DNA of 6,594 nt, taken from the NCBI GenBank assembly GCA_913058555.1, contig CAJXRJ010000433.1:1-6594 (forward strand), written 5' to 3'. The position numbers were made by a program, and so were the translations under genes. This document shows, in pieces, positions 1 through 5,728 of the stretch (the first letter of the stretch is position 1; each line of letters opens with the position of its first letter). The notes under the pieces are model-generated. The model was not told the origin of the DNA, did no database searches, and was given only the letters and a program-made list of their open reading frames with translations. This DNA is from an uncultured bacterium (GTDB lineage Bacteria > Planctomycetota > UBA1135 > GCA-002686595).

Positions 1-3
1 CTA

Positions 4-37
4 GTCTCGTGGGCTCGGAGATGTGTATAAGAGACAG
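4..37 (+). other. Illumina Nextera transposase adapter (read-2 side), assembly contamination
   Basis: The 34 bases match the Nextera read-2 transposase adapter exactly as I recall it. They end in the 19-base Tn5 mosaic end AGATGTGTATAAGAGACAG at 19-37. This is library-preparation DNA left at the contig edge, not genome. The three bases before it (cta) would sit where the end of an i7 index lies in a full adapter, but three bases prove nothing. Translating this stretch in one frame gives the peptide SEMCIRDR, a known signature of adapter contamination in protein databases. Genomic sequence should be taken to start at about 38. Confidence 0.97.
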
Positions 38-118
38 GGGCTACGCCGGGCAGGCCGACCCCGTTCCCAAGGATCTACGATTCCCTACGAAACTGAGCCC
101 TGGACCCGCCCAGAAGCC
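38..118. other. Short non-coding tail downstream of the Rieske gene
   Basis: This 81-base stretch lies between the adapter and the stop codon of the Rieske gene. I see no supported gene and no convincing terminator in it. CTACGA occurs twice, at 75-80 and 85-90, which is too short to mean much. A plus-strand frame open from the adapter to about 203 has no recognisable protein features and begins inside the adapter. Confidence 0.5.
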
Positions 119-1198
119 TCAATCCGATAGGTCCAGGGCCAGCAGGCGCTGGAAATGGTGCGGGCCCGTCTCCAGCTTGGGTGAGAAGCGCCCCCCCGGA
201 TAGAGGCGGGCCCCCATGCCCTGCTGCACGGAAAGGACCACCTCCTGGTCCTCCTGCTCCACCCGATCGAGGGCGCCACCAGCCCCCATTCCGGTGAACT
301 CCGGACGCGCAATCCAGCGCAGGTACCGGATTCGGCATCGGCCGACGCCGATGGGCTCGACGAGATTCAGCGAGATCCCCCACGCATAGGCGTTGACCAT
401 GAGATTTGGGTACAGCCACAGGTAATCCGCCACGAGGTCCGGCTCGCCGCCGCGCACAAGGCGCGGCTCCTCCCCCGACGCGAAACCAAGCTGGCGCACG
501 GCGTGCGGCAGGATTTCGGTGCGGTAGCGGCTGAAGTCCAGGGCGGCGTTCAGCGCGGGGTGCACGAAGGGCACGTGGAAACCCTCGAGGTAGTTCTCGC
601 AGTAGAGCGCCCAGCTCGCGTCGATCTCAAAGCTCCGCGACCCGGTTGGGTCGAAGGTGAGCGCCTCTCCTTCATATTCGGCGAGGGTCTGCGCCAGGGG
701 CGCCGCCCAATCGTCGAAGGGCAAGCGCGGGTCGAGGCCGGTGAAACGCAGCGGTCCCAGGGAACGGAGCTCGAGCTCCGCAAGGCCTTCGGTCCCCCGC
801 GGGAAGTCGCGCGCGCCCTCGAACCCGGGGCAGCTCGTCATGCGCCCCTCCAGGTCAAAACGCCGGCCGTGGTACCGGCACCGCAGCCCCTTCGCGTCCG
901 ACGGTTCCTCGGCGAGCAGCGCGCCACGGTGCGTGCAAACGTTGGATAGCACCCGTTCCGCACCGCCGTCCCTCACCATGATCAAGGGCTCGTCGAGCCC
1001 GTCCGGGAGCAGCTTGAATGGGAACACCCGCGGAGCGTCATCCACAAGTGGAACCCACTGCCACGACCTTGCGAAGACCACGTCGAGGGCGCGGCGATGG
1101 GCGCCTGGATCCGTATGGATGCGCGGGTCGATCGTCCCGGCGACGGCAATGTCCGGGTGGACGTGCCATCCGTCTTGGCCCGAGGCTGCCCCTGTCAT
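119..1198 (-). CDS. Rieske [2Fe-2S] non-haem iron oxygenase, alpha-subunit type
   Basis: This 359-residue protein is a ring-hydroxylating/demethylating oxygenase of the Rieske family. Such enzymes pass electrons from a reductase through a [2Fe-2S] centre to a mononuclear Fe(II) that activates O2. The Rieske motif is complete: C88-T-H90, sixteen residues, then C107-R-Y-H110. The catalytic domain shows ENYLEGFHVPFVH, giving His208 and His213 as iron ligands. The third carboxylate ligand is probably D317 in the EQEDQEVV segment. The residue that normally bridges the two centres is usually Asp in DxYH; here it is Glu205 (EGFH), as in some choline/betaine-type relatives. The start is the ATG at 1198, which overlaps the upstream lipoprotein stop (ATGA) and gives the typical N-terminus before the FARSWQWV segment; the frame stays open further upstream but without family-like sequence. 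No reductase or ferredoxin gene is visible nearby. The substrate is not predictable: choline/betaine-like or aromatic are both possible. Confidence 0.93.
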   Translation of the reverse strand: MTGAASGQDGWHVHPDIAVAGTIDPRIHTDPGAHRRALDVVFARSWQWVPLVDDAPRVFPFKLLPDGLDEPLIMVRDGGAERVLSNVCTHRGALLAEEPSDAKGLRCRYHGRRFDLEGRMTSCPGFEGARDFPRGTEGLAELELRSLGPLRFTGLDPRLPFDDWAAPLAQTLAEYEGEALTFDPTGSRSFEIDASWALYCENYLEGFHVPFVHPALNAALDFSRYRTEILPHAVRQLGFASGEEPRLVRGGEPDLVADYLWLYPNLMVNAYAWGISLNLVEPIGVGRCRIRYLRWIARPEFTGMGAGGALDRVEQEDQEVVLSVQQGMGARLYPGGRFSPKLETGPHHFQRLLALDLSD

Positions 1199-2154
1199 CG
1201 CGAGACGTTCTGCACCGGAGAAAGGACAAACTGACGGGACGTATCCAGTCGCTTCACAGACGACTCTTGCGATCCCGTCACGGCCGCGATCTTCCAGGTG
1301 GTCCCGTGACGCTTGGCGGCCATCGCCGCACTCAGGCTCTCCAACGGCGGGTCCAAACTCGCCGGCGTGACCGTATGGAAACCCTGCAGGAGAGCCGCCT
1401 CCCTCAGCGCGAGCGACTCTGTGGCGTGCTCGCGCCATGCGTGGAGCGAATCCGCGAACTCCTTCAACGTGAAGTGCGTCGGCGCCTCGTCCCCGAGCGC
1501 CCCGCAAAGCCAACGCATCGTGTCCACATGGGACTCGCGCCATTCGGGACGTTCCCCCGGAGTGTCATCGCACCCGAGGCTCGCGAGGAACGACTGGCAC
1601 TTGTAGGGCGTAAGAAACGAGTTGGCGCTGAGCCAGTCGCCGTAGGGTTTACCGCCAAGGTGGGCCGAGTGATCGATCACCTGACGCGTCGTCAGCATGG
1701 CCAGGGTCCCCTTGTTGAAGAATGGAAGGTGCTTTGCAATGGGGCCATCAAGATCCAGGCGACCGGCGGCAGCGTGTCCCATGAGCTTCGACACGTACCA
1801 TCCCTCGTTCATCCGACCGAGGTCGAAGGTCAGCTCGCTGGCCCCTGGCTGAGCCTCGCCTTCTGGGGTGCGGCCCTGGGCGGAAAACAACCCCAGCTGC
1901 CCCGGCCCAACACTCTCAGCAAGGTGAACGACCATTCCCTCCTCGAAAGGCACGCCGTTCATGGCGAGCGCTCCTTCCCCGGGGGCATCGTCAGGACCGT
2001 CAGTCCCTGGCGGGCGCGGACTCGTCTCCGGCGTCGACACAGCCCCGCCGGACTGTCCCCCTGAATCTCCCGGGGCCTCGCCGCAGCCGACGGCGCCCGA
2101 CCAGAGGCAAAGCGCAAGCCCGAGCCCCAGGACCCGCCCGAAGGACTCCCCCAC
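1195..2154 (-). CDS. Lipoprotein with a degenerate serine beta-lactamase/PBP-like domain (probable pseudoenzyme)
   Basis: This is a 319-residue predicted lipoprotein. The GTG start at 2154 gives a short N-terminus, a hydrophobic stretch (residues 8-22) and a lipobox ending at Cys24 (SGAVGC). A low-complexity linker rich in G, S, P, T, D and E follows to about residue 64. Residues 108-168 align without gaps to the class C beta-lactamase/DD-peptidase family (PF00144 type) pattern: F-x-[IL]-G, SxxK, then G-x-L-x-L-D-x-P, K-x-L-P and T-x-R-x-[LI]-[LI]-x-H-[TS]. Here these are FDLG (110-113), RMNE (114-117), GRLDLDGPIAKHLP (131-144) and TTRQVIDHS (155-163). The catalytic Ser and Lys therefore appear as Arg114 and Glu117. 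The second-motif YxN is not evident; HVD at 209-211 is a weak candidate. No KTG motif is seen. It probably sits on a membrane facing the periplasm, perhaps binding rather than hydrolysing. The start is uncertain: an AGGAGG lies 36 bases upstream with no usable start codon at proper spacing. The 3' end overlaps the Rieske gene by four bases. Confidence 0.8.
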   Translation of the reverse strand: MGESFGRVLGLGLALCLWSGAVGCGEAPGDSGGQSGGAVSTPETSPRPPGTDGPDDAPGEGALAMNGVPFEEGMVVHLAESVGPGQLGLFSAQGRTPEGEAQPGASELTFDLGRMNEGWYVSKLMGHAAAGRLDLDGPIAKHLPFFNKGTLAMLTTRQVIDHSAHLGGKPYGDWLSANSFLTPYKCQSFLASLGCDDTPGERPEWRESHVDTMRWLCGALGDEAPTHFTLKEFADSLHAWREHATESLALREAALLQGFHTVTPASLDPPLESLSAAMAAKRHGTTWKIAAVTGSQESSVKRLDTSRQFVLSPVQNVSR

Positions 2155-2247
2155 GATCCCGGGCGGGACCTTGGACCGCCAGAACGCTATCCTCCTCGCC
2201 GGACCGCTGAACTCCCCTTGACCCGCCCCTTGGGCGCATTCACTGCC
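2155..2247. promoter_or_regulatory. Divergent intergenic region between the lipoprotein and TerC-family genes
   Basis: About 93 bases separate the proposed GTG starts of the two divergent genes, so their promoters should lie here or overlap the 5' ends. I find no convincing paired -35/-10 in either direction; it is GC-rich with a TATCCT at 2188-2193 on the plus strand but no -35 at proper spacing. On the minus strand AGGAGG (2191-2196) looks like a Shine-Dalgarno site but is misplaced for any in-frame ATG, GTG or TTG. Confidence 0.35.
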
Positions 2248-3030
2248 GTGCTCGATCATATTTTCACCCTCGTGATGCTCATTCTGCTCCAGGCGGTATT
2301 GGGCTTCGACAACCTTCTGTACATCTCGCTCGAGTCGAAGCGTGCCCCTGAGGCGGAGCAGGCCCGGGTCAGAAAGCTCGGCATCGGCATCGCGATCGCC
2401 CTGCGAATCGTACTCCTGTTCATTCTGCTCGCGGTCGTCGAGCAGGCCCAGACGGTTTTCTTCACCGTGAACCTGGAGGGCAAGGTCGAGGCAGCATTCA
2501 ACTTCCACAGCGTCATCGTGCTCGTGGGAGGTGCGTTCATTCTCTACACGGCCACCAAAGAGGTGATGCACATGATCGCCCTCGAGGAGGCCGACGGCGA
2601 GAAGAAGCCGCCTGCCCCCGCCGGTCGCGTGATCGCCATGATCGTGACCATGAACCTCGTGTTTTCGTTCGACTCGATCCTGAGCGCGATGGCGTTGACG
2701 AAGAACAAGGTGATCATGTCCATCGCCATCGTCATCAGCGGCCTGCTCATGATCCTGCTGGCCGAGAGGGTCTCGACTTTCCTGGCCAAGAACCGCATGT
2801 ACGAAGTGCTCGGCCTCTTCGTCCTCTTCATCGTCGGCGTCATGCTGGTCACCGAAGGCGGCCACCTCGCCCACGTGAAGCTCTGGGGCAACGAGGTGCA
2901 CGCGATGACAAAGGCCACGTTCTACTTCGTCATCGGCGTCCTCGTCCTCACCGACATCGTGCAGAGCCGCTACCAGCGCAAGCTGTTGGCCCAAAAGAGG
3001 GCCGCAGACGGAGTGCAGGCCTCGCTCTAG
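2248..3030 (+). CDS. TerC-family integral membrane protein (putative metal-ion exporter)
   Basis: This 260-residue multi-span inner-membrane protein belongs to the TerC family, linked to tellurite resistance and, in characterised members, to manganese or other metal-ion export. The two family signatures are present: GFDNLLYI at 19-26 and FSFDSILSA at 139-147. Each places an Asp (D21, D142) inside a hydrophobic helix in equivalent halves of the protein. About seven hydrophobic segments are visible (roughly 3-26, 45-65, 87-101, 127-150, 155-172, 187-203 and 222-238), with a charged Glu/Lys/Pro loop at 112-125. I chose the GTG at 2248 because family members commonly begin with LD-rich sequence just before the first helix. 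A TTG at 2218 would add ten residues; neither has a good Shine-Dalgarno site. The stop is TAG at 3028-3030. It stands alone on the plus strand, convergent with the threonine synthase gene. The exact substrate cannot be read from sequence. Confidence 0.93.
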   Translation: MLDHIFTLVMLILLQAVLGFDNLLYISLESKRAPEAEQARVRKLGIGIAIALRIVLLFILLAVVEQAQTVFFTVNLEGKVEAAFNFHSVIVLVGGAFILYTATKEVMHMIALEEADGEKKPPAPAGRVIAMIVTMNLVFSFDSILSAMALTKNKVIMSIAIVISGLLMILLAERVSTFLAKNRMYEVLGLFVLFIVGVMLVTEGGHLAHVKLWGNEVHAMTKATFYFVIGVLVLTDIVQSRYQRKLLAQKRAADGVQASL

Positions 3031-3042
3031 CGGAGCCCAACT

Positions 3043-3074
3043 CGCGATGCCGGGCTCACACGTCCGGCATCGCG
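3043..3074. terminator. Inverted repeat between convergent genes, probable bidirectional terminator
   Basis: GCGATGCCGG (3044-3053) is matched by its exact reverse complement CCGGCATCGC (3064-3073). One more C-G pair lies outside (3043/3074), and a G-T then a C-G pair lie inside (3054/3063, 3055/3062), leaving a six-base loop. The stem is thus about 13 pairs and very GC-rich. It lies 12 bases past the TerC-family stop and contains the last codons and stop of the convergent threonine synthase gene. There is no T-run on either side, so classic intrinsic termination is not certain. A competing stem, GAGCCC (3033-3038) with GGGCTC (3052-3057), shares bases with it. Confidence 0.65.
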
Positions 3075-4243
3075 TGCGGGTACTTCTGGGCGTTGCCGCA
3101 TCCCAGAAGCAACACACGCTCGTCCGCTTCGATCCAACCATCAGCGGCTAGCTTCTCGATCGCACCAAGGCACGCGGCGGGCTCGGGCCCGAGGGTGATG
3201 CCCTCGAGGGACGCGATCTCCGTCATCCAATGGCGGATGCGCGCTTCCTCGACGGCTACGGCCGTGCCGCGCGACTCCCGAAGGGCGTCCATGATCATGA
3301 AGTCGCCGACGGCGGCGGGCACCCGGAGGCCGCTGGCGATGGTCGCCGCGTTCTCGAACTTTCGGGCGTGCCGCTCGCCCGCGTGGAACGCTTCCACCAT
3401 GGGTGCGCAGCCTTCGGATTGAACCGCCACGAGGCGCGGGCGCCGCGTGTCCTCGAGCCAACCGAGTGCCTCCAGTTCGTCGAAGGCCTTCCACATGCCG
3501 ACGAGACCGGTGCCGCCCCCCGTCGGATAGACGATGACATCGGGTAGCTGCCAGCCGAGCTGCTCTGCGATCTCGAAGCCCATGGTCTTCTTGCCTTCGA
3601 GCCGGTACGGCTCCTTGAGGGTTGAAACGTCGAACCAACCGTTCGCGTCCGCCCCTTCCCGGGCGAGCCTGCCGCAGTCATCGATGAGGCCGTCCACAAG
3701 GTGCACCGTGGCGCCACAAAGAACGGCCTCGCGTCGGTTCACCTCCGGCGTGTCCCGGGGCATGAATACGTGCGCCTCGAGCCCTGCCCGGGCCGCATAC
3801 GCCGCCATCGCACCGCCCGCGTTGCCCGCCGTGGGAACAACGACCGCCGAACAGCCAAGTTCCTTGGCCATCGAGATACAGGTGGACTGACCGCGGCTCT
3901 TGAAGCTCCCCGTCGGAAGCTGCCCCTCGTCCTTGATGTAGAGGTAGTCGAGCCCGTGTTTCTTGCCGAGCCGGGGCGCGGGCAGGATCGGCGTCATGCC
4001 TTCGCCGAGGGTCACAATATTGGCGTTGTCCTCCACCGGCAACAGTTCCCGGTAGCGCCACATCGTCGGATCCCGGCGCATGACCCGGTCTCGGTCCACC
4101 GCCTTCGCGATCCCATCCAGGTCGTAGCGCACGACGATGGGACGGCCCTCGTGAAGGGTCTGAAGGGTCCCCGCAGGGATCTTCGCCCCATCGATCGCGC
4201 CCTCGAGATGGGTAACCCAGCCGCCGCCGTCAAGTGAGCCCAT
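3056..4243 (-). CDS. thrC: Threonine synthase-like PLP enzyme
   Basis: This 395-residue protein is a fold-type II PLP enzyme, most like threonine synthase, which converts O-phosphohomoserine to threonine in the cytosol. The N-terminus WVTHLEG...VRYDLDGI matches the usual THLEC...VRYDL opening. The PLP Schiff-base lysine is K115 in GSFKSRGQS. N141 in PTAGNAGGA fits the residue contacting the cofactor ring, and YPTGGGTGLVG (239-249) is the phosphate-binding loop. The C-terminal GCGNAQKYP (381-389) stands where threonine synthases usually have TGSGLKYP, so the Ser/Thr facing PLP N1 is Cys382. The cysteines of the N-terminal zinc-ribbon-like segment seen in many homologues (LEC, CG) are Gly here. 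The ATG start at 4243 follows the methyltransferase stop by five bases, so the two are co-transcribed and probably translationally coupled; no Shine-Dalgarno is visible. The stop lies inside the 3043-3074 hairpin. A related PLP lyase or cysteate-synthase-like activity cannot be excluded, and no hom or thrB neighbour is present to support the pathway. Confidence 0.88.
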   Translation of the reverse strand: MGSLDGGGWVTHLEGAIDGAKIPAGTLQTLHEGRPIVVRYDLDGIAKAVDRDRVMRRDPTMWRYRELLPVEDNANIVTLGEGMTPILPAPRLGKKHGLDYLYIKDEGQLPTGSFKSRGQSTCISMAKELGCSAVVVPTAGNAGGAMAAYAARAGLEAHVFMPRDTPEVNRREAVLCGATVHLVDGLIDDCGRLAREGADANGWFDVSTLKEPYRLEGKKTMGFEIAEQLGWQLPDVIVYPTGGGTGLVGMWKAFDELEALGWLEDTRRPRLVAVQSEGCAPMVEAFHAGERHARKFENAATIASGLRVPAAVGDFMIMDALRESRGTAVAVEEARIRHWMTEIASLEGITLGPEPAACLGAIEKLAADGWIEADERVLLLGCGNAQKYPHAMPDV

Positions 4244-4248
4244 GGCGG

Positions 4249-4944
4249 CTACCGGCCCGGAAGATGAGCGGTCGCTGGCGGCGACCAGCGACGGAGCTTC
4301 GCGTGGATGACCGAGAGGGTCTCGTACTTCGTGCCATCCCGTTCCTCGTAGGCGTCATCGACTTGCTCGATCTCCGCCATGAACGTGGGGTCGTCGAAGT
4401 AGTAGTCGCGGAATGGACCTTGGGTGCTCTCGACAACGCGCGCGTCGAAGCCATTTTGGTTGAGCCTACGCAGGCTCATCTTCACGTCCGCCATGGACGA
4501 TTGGACGAAGAGCAGCTCGCCCTCTGGCCGAAGGCGCTTGTGACCGTCGAGGATCAACGAATCGATGAAGTAACGGCGGTTCTGCTTGCCGCTTTGGCAA
4601 AACGGAGGGTTGGCCACGACCATGTCGAAGGTCCCATCCGTGTGCAGCCAGTCGGCGACTCGCAGGTCGATCGGTACGTCGCCTCCGACGTTGGCCTCGA
4701 AGTTCGTGCGCGCGGTGCCGAGTAGCTCCTCCGTGATCTCCGTCGCGGTGATCGCCTTGGCCCCTCGACGGTGGATGAGGATGGTGTGATTGGCCACACC
4801 CGCCCCAAGCTCGAGGACCTCTTTGCCCTCCACCAAATCGTGACGCGCGATCACGGATGCCAGCCACTGACCATGGGGCGTCGGGGTCCAGTCGTCCTCC
4901 CCCGCCTGAAGGTCCATATCGAGGAGGCTCTTGAGGTCGTTCAT
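4249..4944 (-). CDS. Class I SAM-dependent methyltransferase, small-domain (MTS) type with NPPF motif
   Basis: This 231-residue cytosolic Rossmann-fold methyltransferase has motif I VLELGAGVANHT (43-54), which binds S-adenosylmethionine, and an acidic motif II residue, E69, at the end of ITATEI. Motif IV is NPPF (112-115) after a hydrophobic strand (FDMVVANPPF). NPPF/NPPY marks enzymes that methylate planar amide or exocyclic nitrogens, such as HemK/PrmC, TrmN6-like and RsmC-like proteins. The protein lacks the extra N-terminal domain of PrmC, so the substrate (protein glutamine, rRNA, tRNA or a small molecule) is not decided. The start is the ATG at 4944; a second in-frame ATG lies nine codons on (4917). 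Neither has a Shine-Dalgarno, and both are preceded by CCTCCTCGAT. It ends five bases before the threonine synthase start, forming a tight pair; apaG lies 126 bases upstream on the same strand. Confidence 0.9.
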   Translation of the reverse strand: MNDLKSLLDMDLQAGEDDWTPTPHGQWLASVIARHDLVEGKEVLELGAGVANHTILIHRRGAKAITATEITEELLGTARTNFEANVGGDVPIDLRVADWLHTDGTFDMVVANPPFCQSGKQNRRYFIDSLILDGHKRLRPEGELLFVQSSMADVKMSLRRLNQNGFDARVVESTQGPFRDYYFDDPTFMAEIEQVDDAYEERDGTKYETLSVIHAKLRRWSPPATAHLPGR

Positions 4945-5070
4945 CGAGGAGGTCTGGGCTGGGGGCTGACGGCGAAACGGGCAAACACCTTAACCAACCC
5001 CGCGCCCCATGACCAATGCGAAGGGAGAGCCGGTGCGCGATGCGGCCACGGCCCCACCGGGGAGGGGCTC
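4945..5070 (-). other. apaG-methyltransferase spacer
   Basis: These 126 bases separate two genes on the same strand. Just past the apaG stop, the minus strand reads CCCCGGTGGGG, which can form a short GC hairpin (within about 5051-5063), but there is no T-run and it is a poor terminator candidate. I see no convincing internal promoter. Read-through from apaG into the downstream pair is plausible but not shown. Confidence 0.35.
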
Positions 5071-5478
5071 CTACTCGACGACGATCGCGTTCTCCGAGCT
5101 CTCCACGAGGAAGAACCGTCCAACCGCCACTTCCAGCTCTTCGCCCTCGTCGTCCATGAAGGTGTACGAACCCTCCATGGTGCCCCAAGCGGTACTGAGA
5201 TCGCACATGCTGCGGTACTCGTACGACTCCCCGGGCTCGAGCCGTGGGTGTTCGCCCACGACGCCGTCGCCGCGGACCTCACGCGTCTCCCCGTTGGCGT
5301 CCGTGATGACCCAGTGGCGCCGAAGAAGCGTGATTGCCCCGGATCCCTGGTTGGTCATCTTGATCAGGTACGCATACAGCCACCGGCGCTGATCCGGAAA
5401 GGATCGGCCCTTGAGGTATTGCGCCGCCGCTTCGATTTCAACGCCGAGCGTGGCGGTTTTGCTGTTCGGGCTAGTCAT
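5071..5478 (-). CDS. apaG: ApaG domain protein
   Basis: This 135-residue protein is a full-length ApaG, close to the usual 125 or so residues. ApaG proteins adopt a small immunoglobulin/fibronectin-like beta fold. The family was named from the E. coli apaH operon and linked to Co/Mg resistance, but its biochemical role remains poorly defined; it also occurs as a domain in eukaryotic F-box and PolDIP2 proteins. Characteristic segments are in order: LLRRHWVITDANG (51-63), VRGDGVVGEHP (68-78, the GxGxxG-ExP signature), LEPGESYEY (80-88) and GTMEGSYTF (99-107). The frame continues open for 120 codons upstream, but nothing there resembles the family, so the ATG at 5478 is preferred. A GAGG sits almost against the start codon, too close to be ideal. 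It is the first gene of a probable minus-strand unit followed by the methyltransferase and threonine synthase. Residues 126-135 extend slightly past the usual end. Confidence 0.93.
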   Translation of the reverse strand: MTSPNSKTATLGVEIEAAAQYLKGRSFPDQRRWLYAYLIKMTNQGSGAITLLRRHWVITDANGETREVRGDGVVGEHPRLEPGESYEYRSMCDLSTAWGTMEGSYTFMDDEGEELEVAVGRFFLVESSENAIVVE

Positions 5479-5583
5479 GCCTCGGAGTTCAATGGCATCG
5501 CGTTCGATGCTGTCGATGGGGTCGTTGGAGTGGGTCTCTGGGGAGGATACCGCCTTGCGCGATACGCCGTCCCTAGCCCGTGC

Positions 5584-5589
5584 ATTGTA
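5584..5589 (-). promoter_or_regulatory. Candidate -10 element for apaG
   Basis: The minus strand reads TACAAT here, one mismatch from TATAAT, about 106 bases upstream of the apaG ATG. No good -35 hexamer is seen 16-18 bases further up, so this is only a candidate. Confidence 0.3.
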
Positions 5590-5665
5590 TGGGGCGGGGA
5601 CCCATTTTTGGGGCCCTATGGAAAAGCAGACGCATCGAACGCACGAACTGCGCCGGACTTCCAAG

Positions 5666-5671
5666 CATAAT
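5666..5671 (+). promoter_or_regulatory. Candidate -10 element for the plus-strand lipoprotein
   Basis: CATAAT matches TATAAT at five of six positions and lies about 58 bases before the ATG at 5729. No -35 hexamer is recognisable at normal spacing, so support is weak. Confidence 0.22.
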
Positions 5672-5728
5672 TCCACCCGGCACGTCCTGCCATGGACCGA
5701 AGGTAGACGATACGGATTGGACTCCCCC

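Larger units (their letters stand above)
5479..5728. promoter_or_regulatory. Divergent intergenic region upstream of apaG and the plus-strand lipoprotein
   Basis: This 250-base region separates two genes transcribed away from each other, so it should carry promoters for both. It contains the most A/T-rich patches of the neighbourhood (around 5583-5590, 5604-5609 and 5663-5674) in otherwise GC-rich sequence. A long open frame on the minus strand crosses it but has no protein-family features. I see no clear operator repeat or riboswitch. Confidence 0.55.

Noticed and set aside
9..203. Open frame beginning MGSEMCIRDR
   Set aside because: Its first residues are translated adapter, and the rest overlaps the Rieske gene antisense with no protein features.
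1199..1543. N-terminal extension of the Rieske frame
   Set aside because: Lies wholly within the lipoprotein gene on the same strand in another frame; the translation is Arg/Gly/Ala-rich without homology signals, and the family start fits the ATG at 1198.
1570..1840. Intact SxxK at residues 120-123 (YVSK) of the lipoprotein
   Set aside because: It reads Y not S, and the spacing to GRLDLD is six residues too short; the gap-free alignment puts the tetrad at RMNE.
1018..2064. 348-codon plus-strand frame
   Set aside because: Antisense to the lipoprotein and Rieske genes, Arg-rich, with no recognisable domain, while the minus strand shows a lipobox and family motifs.
2218..3030. A metal-homeostasis island formed by the TerC-family gene and apaG
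   Set aside because: They are in separate transcription units, and the metal role of ApaG is not firmly established, so proximity alone is not evidence.
2155..3141. A minus-strand frame that stays open upstream of the lipoprotein through the whole TerC-family gene
   Set aside because: It is the antisense shadow of the TerC-family gene: low-complexity, His/Asp/Glu-rich translation with no family features. High GC removes stop codons.
4771..5670. 299-codon plus-strand frame across apaG and the methyltransferase start
   Set aside because: Antisense to two clearly identified genes, and its translation has no motifs.
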